Assembly: GCF_946480385.1 (NCBI RefSeq)
Contig: NZ_CAMLJP010000059.1
Coordinates: 1 to 37,395, forward strand
Direction: 5' to 3'
DNA from: an uncultured Azospirillum sp.
GTDB taxonomy: Bacteria > Pseudomonadota > Alphaproteobacteria > Azospirillales > Azospirillaceae
Length of the DNA stretch: 37,395 bases
In this document: piece after piece, positions 34,101-37,395 of the stretch
Layout of the letters: every line of letters begins with the position of its first letter
Numbering within the stretch: position 1 is the first letter of the stretch
Position numbers and translations under genes: made by a program
The notes under the pieces: generated by a model
Seen by the model: the letters and a program-made list of their open reading frames with translations, nothing else
Database searches by the model: none
What the model was told of the DNA's origin: nothing

Positions 34101-37100
34101 GGAGGCGACATCATCGCGCTCGGCACCGCCGGCAGCACGATGCTGGTGTCTGGCATCGAAACGGTGACGGGAGACAGCGGCACTGACGTCGTCACACTGG
34201 GCACCGCCGGCAATACCCTGTTGGTGTCAGCCGCTGAAACGCTGACGGGCGGGACCGGCACCGATGTCATCACACTGGGCACCGCCGGCAATACCCTGCT
34301 GGTCTCGGCTGTCGAGACCTTGACCGGCGGGACCGGCACCGATGTCGTGACGCTCGGCATTGCCGGCAACACCGTGTTGACGTCAGCCGTCGAAACGTTG
34401 ACCGGTGGGGCCGGCACCGACGTCATCATGCTCGGCACCGCGGGCAACAGTCTTACGGTCTCGGCAATTGAGACGCTGACCGGTGGGGTTGGCACCGACG
34501 CCGTCACGCTGGGCACCAGCGGCAACACGCTGAGCCTCATCGGCATCGAGAGTCTGACCGGCGGCATCGGTACCGATGTCGTGACGCTCGGCACCAGCGG
34601 CAGCACCCTGCTGGCGACCGGCATCGAGACGCTCGTCGGTGGCGTCGGCACCGACGTCGTGACACTGGACACCGCCGGCAATACCCTGCTGGCGACCGGT
34701 ATCGAGACGCTCATCGGAGGCTCCGGCAGCGATGTCGTCATGCTCGGCAGCAGCGGGGCGACCTTTCACGCCGTCAATATCGAAACCGTCATCGCGACCG
34801 GGCAGACTCTTCATCTGAGCGGACTGGAAACCCTGGTCAGCATTCTGGATGCCGATATTCTCGTCTTGGGCGACGGTGGCAACACCCTGTCGGTCTCCAC
34901 CCAATACCGGACCATTCTCGGATCCTCGGGATCCGACGTGATCACGCTTGGAAGCGGCGGCAGCACAGTTCTCGTCGAAGGTCTCGAAACGCTGACCGGG
35001 TCGGACGCCAGCGATGCGGTGACCGTCGGCACGACCGGCATCACGCTGCTGGCAACCCTGCTCGACACGATCACCGGCGGAGCCGGCACCGATGTCATCA
35101 CCCTGAGCAGCACGGGCGGCACCCTGCTTGCCGACCGGCTGGAGACGCTGAGCGGCGGCGGCGGCATCGACGTCGTCACGCTGGGGACCGGCGGCACGAC
35201 CCTGCTCGTCAATGCCATCGAGACATTGGCGGGGTCTGCGGGCACCGATGTCGTGGCTCTCGGTTCGGCCGGCGGCACTCTGCTGGTCAACCTGCTGGAG
35301 ACGATCACCGGCGGCACGGGTTCCGATCTGATCACCCTCGGCACGTCCGGTTCGACCGTTTCGATCTCTGCTATCGACATCCTGACCGGCGGCATCGGCA
35401 CCGATGTCGTCACCCTGGGCGCGGCCGGCAACACCCTGCTGCTGCGAGACATCGAGACGCTGGCAGGCAGCAGCGGCACCGACATCGTCACACTGGGCGA
35501 TACCGGCAACACCATGCTGGTTTCGGCTCTCGAGACGATCATCGGCGGCGCGGCCGTCGACGCCATGTCACTGGGCACAGCCGGCAGCACCCTGTTTGCA
35601 ACCGCCCTCGAGACGCTGACCGGCGGAGCTGGCACCGATGTCGTGGTTCTCGGTTCGGCCGGCAACAGCCTGTCCATCTCGGGCTTTGAAACGATCGGCG
35701 GCGGCGGCGGCACCGACATCGTCACCTTGGGCACGGCCGGCAACACCCTGCTGCTCTCGATCGTGGAGACGATCACCGGCGGCGCCGGCACCGATGTCAT
35801 CACTCTCGGTTCGGCCGGCAGCACTCTGCTGGCCAACCTGCTGGAGACGATCACCGGCGGCACGGGTTCCGAGTTGCTTTTCCTCGGCTCGGCCGGCGGC
35901 ACGATCCTGGTGTCCGGTCTGGACCTGCTGATCGGCGGTGCCGGCACCGACATCGTCACGCTGGGTCCGGCCGGCAACACCCTGTTGCTTCGGGGGCTGG
36001 AAACCCTGACCGGCGACTTGGGAACCGACGCCATCACCATCGGCGATACCGGCACCACCATGGCGGTTTCGGGCATCGAGACGCTGATTGGCGGTTCAGG
36101 GACCGACATCATCACGCTGGGCACGGCAGGCAGCACCCTGCTGGTTCGCGGGTTGGAAACTCTGACCGGCGGTATCGGCACCGATGTGGTCACCATCGGT
36201 TCGGCCGGCGCCACTCTGCTGGCCAACCTGCTGGAGACGATCACCGGCGGCACGGGTTCCGAGCTGCTCTTCCTCGGTTCGGCCGGTTCGACGGTCACGG
36301 TGTCGGGCATCGACACCCTGATCGGCGGGGCCGGGACCGACGTCGTCACCCTCGGCGACGGCGGCAATACGGTTCTGCTGCGCGGCATCGAGACGCTGAC
36401 CGGCAACAGCGGCGTCGACGTCCTGACGTTGGGCGACACCGGCAACACGGCGACGGTGTCGCTGTTCGAGACGATCATCGGCGGGACCGGTGTCGACGCC
36501 ATCCTGCTCGGCGCCGGCGGCAACACGCTGGCGGTGTCGCAGCTGGAGACGCTGCTGGGCGGGTCCGGTCTGGACGTGGTGACGCTGGGGTCCGGCGGCA
36601 GCACCCTGGCGACCGTTGCGGTGGAGACGCTGATCGGCGGCAGCGGTCTGGACGTGGTGACGCTCGGCACCGCCGGCACGACGGTGCGGATCACCGGCAT
36701 CGAGTCGATCACCGGCAACAGCGGGAGCGACGTCGTCCAGCTGTCGGACGGCGGTGGCACCTTCGTGGCCACTCTGCTGGAGACGCTGATCGGCAGTTCC
36801 GGCAGCGACGTGGTGGTGGTCGGCGAGCCGGGCGGCGGTTCGACCCTGCTGATCGCCGGGCTGGAAATTCTGGTCGGCAGTTCCGGCTCTGACCTCGTCA
36901 CGCTCAGCGACGGCGGCAACACCACGCTGCTGCGCATGCTGGAGACGCTGACCGGCGGAACCGGTGTCGATGCGATCACCATCGGCAACCGCGGTTCGAC
37001 CATGGTGGCGTCGAAGCTGGAAACGCTGGTTGGCGGGACGGCGCTCGACATCATCACGCTGGGCACCGGCGGCAACACGCTGCTGGTGTCGCAGCTGGAG

Positions 37101-37395
37101 ACGCTGATCGGCGGGTCCGGGCTGGACATCGTGACGCTCGCCACCGCCCGGTTCGACACGGCGGCGGACATGAACCGGCTGTCGGGCAGCAGCGGCAACA
37201 CGCTGCTGGTCTCGGGCCTGGAAACGCTGATCGGGTCGAGCGGCACCGACGTCGTCTATCTCGGCTCTGCCGGCAACACGGTGCTGGTGTCCGGGCTGGA
37301 AATCCTGGTCGGCGGGGCGGGCAACGACGCGGTGACGCTGGGCGACGGCGGCAATACGGTTCTGCTGCGCGGCATCGAGACGCTGACCGGCAACA
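30330..37395 (+). CDS. Giant FG-GAP plus RTX-like tandem-repeat protein, 5' part
   Basis: The frame opens at the ATG at 30330 (AAGGGG 8 bases upstream) and stays open to the window end, giving at least 2,355 codons. Residues 1-270 hold five FG-GAP/VCBS-like units of about 54 residues, each with a calcium-loop DGDGD (residues 32, 87, 141, 196, 245). From residue 287 there are 79 complete tandem 26-residue units and a partial one. Each has ETL, then GG-x-G-T-D, then V/I-T-L-G, then GNT and a hydrophobic V-S strand. GG-x-G-x-D matches the RTX calcium motif, but occurs once per unit instead of in consecutive nonapeptides, which suggests one motif per turn of a long beta-solenoid. There is no N-terminal signal peptide, so type I secretion through a C-terminal signal beyond the window is likely. 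Possible roles are adhesin, biofilm or S-layer-like protein. Confidence 0.95.
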   Translation, partial: MVATPTFTLVGTNSFGLSGVGNYAAPTFADLDGDGDLDLLVGNKLGETMYFANVGTTLAPTYSLQGTNPFGLSSADTYATPSFVDIDGDGDLDLFIGSKSGGTRFFRNTGTSASPSFSLEGTNLFGIVTGSYLVPTFADLDGDGDADLLMGDINHGILLYRNNGTTSAPTFSLEGTNLFGMTAGVSHNAPVFVDLDGDGDLDLVNKDVVSINIGTTSSPTFSLVGTAVYGISTGAYPMPALADLDGDGDVDAIYGVQAGSLLYLRDIAPVVRTLADTGNTLTLSQINTLTGGAGTDVITLGNIGATFGVTGIETLTGTGGTNVITLGDAGTTMMVSWLRSLTGGVGTDIITLGSAGNSTTFTQVETLIGGVGTDVVTLVSSGNTMLVSGIETLLGSTGIDAITLGDLGNTIAVYSTETIIGGAGTDSVVLGTNGVRYAVSGVEVVIAGGPGGTASISLGTQGNTMTVSLMTSIVGNSGTDLITLGSAGVTTKVSDLETLTGGVGTDAVTILTAGTTMQVSWLETLTGGTGTDVITIGTIGSTMTVKLLETLVGGAGTDLVTFASGGNTTLVSAIETLTGGSSKDVVILGTDGNTIRVSLIETVTGDSGTDVVTVGATGVSVRVQGIETLIGGAGTDVVTFGTDGSTVLLTAVESVIGGAGMDVVTFGSAGSTALISALETLVGGVGVDVVTVSASGITLFLSQIETLSGNSGRDAISLEGSGNTILLSRIETLTGGAGTDIVTFGSSGSTVLVSDIETLAGSTGTDLVVLSTAGNTMLVSSVETLIGGAGTDVVMLGTAGNTLLVSAVETLAGEAGTDVITLGTSGNTLLVSAVETLTGGTGADVVTLGTGGNTVFASDIETLSGGAGSDLVMLGTAGSTMLVSDIETVMGDSGTDVVTLGTAGATLTAQGLETLTGGAGTDVITLGAAGNSLMVSAVETLTGGAGTDVVTLGTGGNTLLLFAFETLAGGAGTDAVLLGTAGNTLLVSAVETLAGEAGTDVVTLGTSGNTLLVSAVETLTSGTGTDVVTLGNSGNTLSLIGIESLTGGIGTDVVTLGTGGNTVLASDIETLSGGAGSDLVMLGTTGSTIQILLLETVIGSSGTDVITVSSGGASVTVQGIETLIGGAGTDAVMLGTAGNTLLVSSVETLAGEAGTDVITLGTSGNTLLVSAIETLTGGAGTDVIVLDLAGNTLLAAGIETLTGGVGTDVVTLGSAGSTLLATGIETLVGGAGTDVVTLGSAGNILLVSAVETLTGGAGGDIIALGTAGSTMLVSGIETVTGDSGTDVVTLGTAGNTLLVSAAETLTGGTGTDVITLGTAGNTLLVSAVETLTGGTGTDVVTLGIAGNTVLTSAVETLTGGAGTDVIMLGTAGNSLTVSAIETLTGGVGTDAVTLGTSGNTLSLIGIESLTGGIGTDVVTLGTSGSTLLATGIETLVGGVGTDVVTLDTAGNTLLATGIETLIGGSGSDVVMLGSSGATFHAVNIETVIATGQTLHLSGLETLVSILDADILVLGDGGNTLSVSTQYRTILGSSGSDVITLGSGGSTVLVEGLETLTGSDASDAVTVGTTGITLLATLLDTITGGAGTDVITLSSTGGTLLADRLETLSGGGGIDVVTLGTGGTTLLVNAIETLAGSAGTDVVALGSAGGTLLVNLLETITGGTGSDLITLGTSGSTVSISAIDILTGGIGTDVVTLGAAGNTLLLRDIETLAGSSGTDIVTLGDTGNTMLVSALETIIGGAAVDAMSLGTAGSTLFATALETLTGGAGTDVVVLGSAGNSLSISGFETIGGGGGTDIVTLGTAGNTLLLSIVETITGGAGTDVITLGSAGSTLLANLLETITGGTGSELLFLGSAGGTILVSGLDLLIGGAGTDIVTLGPAGNTLLLRGLETLTGDLGTDAITIGDTGTTMAVSGIETLIGGSGTDIITLGTAGSTLLVRGLETLTGGIGTDVVTIGSAGATLLANLLETITGGTGSELLFLGSAGSTVTVSGIDTLIGGAGTDVVTLGDGGNTVLLRGIETLTGNSGVDVLTLGDTGNTATVSLFETIIGGTGVDAILLGAGGNTLAVSQLETLLGGSGLDVVTLGSGGSTLATVAVETLIGGSGLDVVTLGTAGTTVRITGIESITGNSGSDVVQLSDGGGTFVATLLETLIGSSGSDVVVVGEPGGGSTLLIAGLEILVGSSGSDLVTLSDGGNTTLLRMLETLTGGTGVDAITIGNRGSTMVASKLETLVGGTALDIITLGTGGNTLLVSQLETLIGGSGLDIVTLATARFDTAADMNRLSGSSGNTLLVSGLETLIGSSGTDVVYLGSAGNTVLVSGLEILVGGAGNDAVTLGDGGNTVLLRGIETLTGN
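31146..37395 (+). repeat. 78-bp tandem repeat array, 79 complete units
   Basis: From the unit at 31188 to the last unit start at 37377, the array is almost purely 26-codon units. The length fits 79 units if five irregular ones are allowed: one of 15 codons (34782-34826), one of 27 (from 34827), two of 28 and one of 41 (about 37083-37205). Long near-identical blocks recur at exact multiples of 78 bp: 32880 with 33504 (624 bp), 32721 with 33267 (546) and 33735 (468 further), and 35829 with 36219 (390). That pattern fits recombination within the array. Confidence 0.9.

Noticed and set aside
30516..37246. Several long minus-strand open frames opposite the giant gene (640, 674, 381 and 811 codons)
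   Set aside because: They are mirror products of the 78-bp tandem repeat: the unit is a multiple of three and lacks reverse-frame stops, so long frames arise automatically. Their translations are monotonous (repeated TSVPAPPVSVS) and they lack convincing starts.
1..37395. CRISPR arrays, tRNA or rRNA genes, insertion sequences
   Set aside because: No spacer-repeat pattern, no transposase and no recognisable tRNA or rRNA sequence were seen. The only long tandem array is coding.

Overview
The window is GC-rich throughout, with strong G/C third-position bias. Its gene content looks like an alphaproteobacterium of the Azospirillum/Rhodospirillales type: an RPA-family RepA replicon, a lone TAXI binding protein, a LacI-controlled xylose operon, an NnrS/Dnr-type nitric-oxide cluster and a giant repeat protein. 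The genus is inferred from gene families, not from a marker gene. An iteron origin with its initiator shows that this is a plasmid, megaplasmid or chromid rather than the main chromosome.

Layout. 1-667: start of a UV-damage endonuclease (minus strand, cut by the window edge). 750-4142: the replication module. Two overlapping minus-strand genes (a winged-helix/DnaT-like protein and an unknown protein) diverge from repA across a 725-bp origin with about 15 iterons, several in exact 21-bp phase. 4441-7025: a Sel1-like envelope protein and a TAXI solute-binding protein. 7033-8431: a TetR regulator and a divergent FMN-binding PPOX protein, separated by twin palindromic operators. 8436-15694: a xylose uptake and catabolism operon on the minus strand (lacI-type regulator, xylB, xylA, xylF, xylH, single-domain xylG) whose genes mostly overlap by 4 bp. 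15995-18000: an SF2 helicase that ends inside a REP-like palindromic element; a sister element lies between xylA and xylF. 18010-21631: a LysR regulator, a multi-pass membrane protein, a YceI protein and a glutathionyl-hydroquinone reductase. 21636-25078: a nitric-oxide/nitrosative-stress cluster (nnrS, Crp/Fnr regulator, DUF1858 protein, hemerythrin, DUF2249 protein) with three matching Fnr/Dnr-type boxes. 25190-26927: an SDR oxidoreductase, a small membrane protein candidate and a VOC protein. 27106-37395: a TPR/glycosyltransferase gene, a TIGR03032-family gene, and the first 2,355 codons of a giant gene that continues past the window.

The giant gene is the most striking feature. It encodes five FG-GAP/VCBS-like calcium-binding units followed by 79 complete tandem 26-residue units (78 bp each), each carrying an RTX-like GG-x-G-x-D motif. 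There is no N-terminal signal peptide, so type I secretion as a surface or extracellular beta-solenoid is the best guess. The TIGR03032 gene just upstream and the divergent TPR-glycosyltransferase are plausible partners. The DNA array shows long-range block duplications at exact multiples of 78 bp, so it is probably evolving by recombination.
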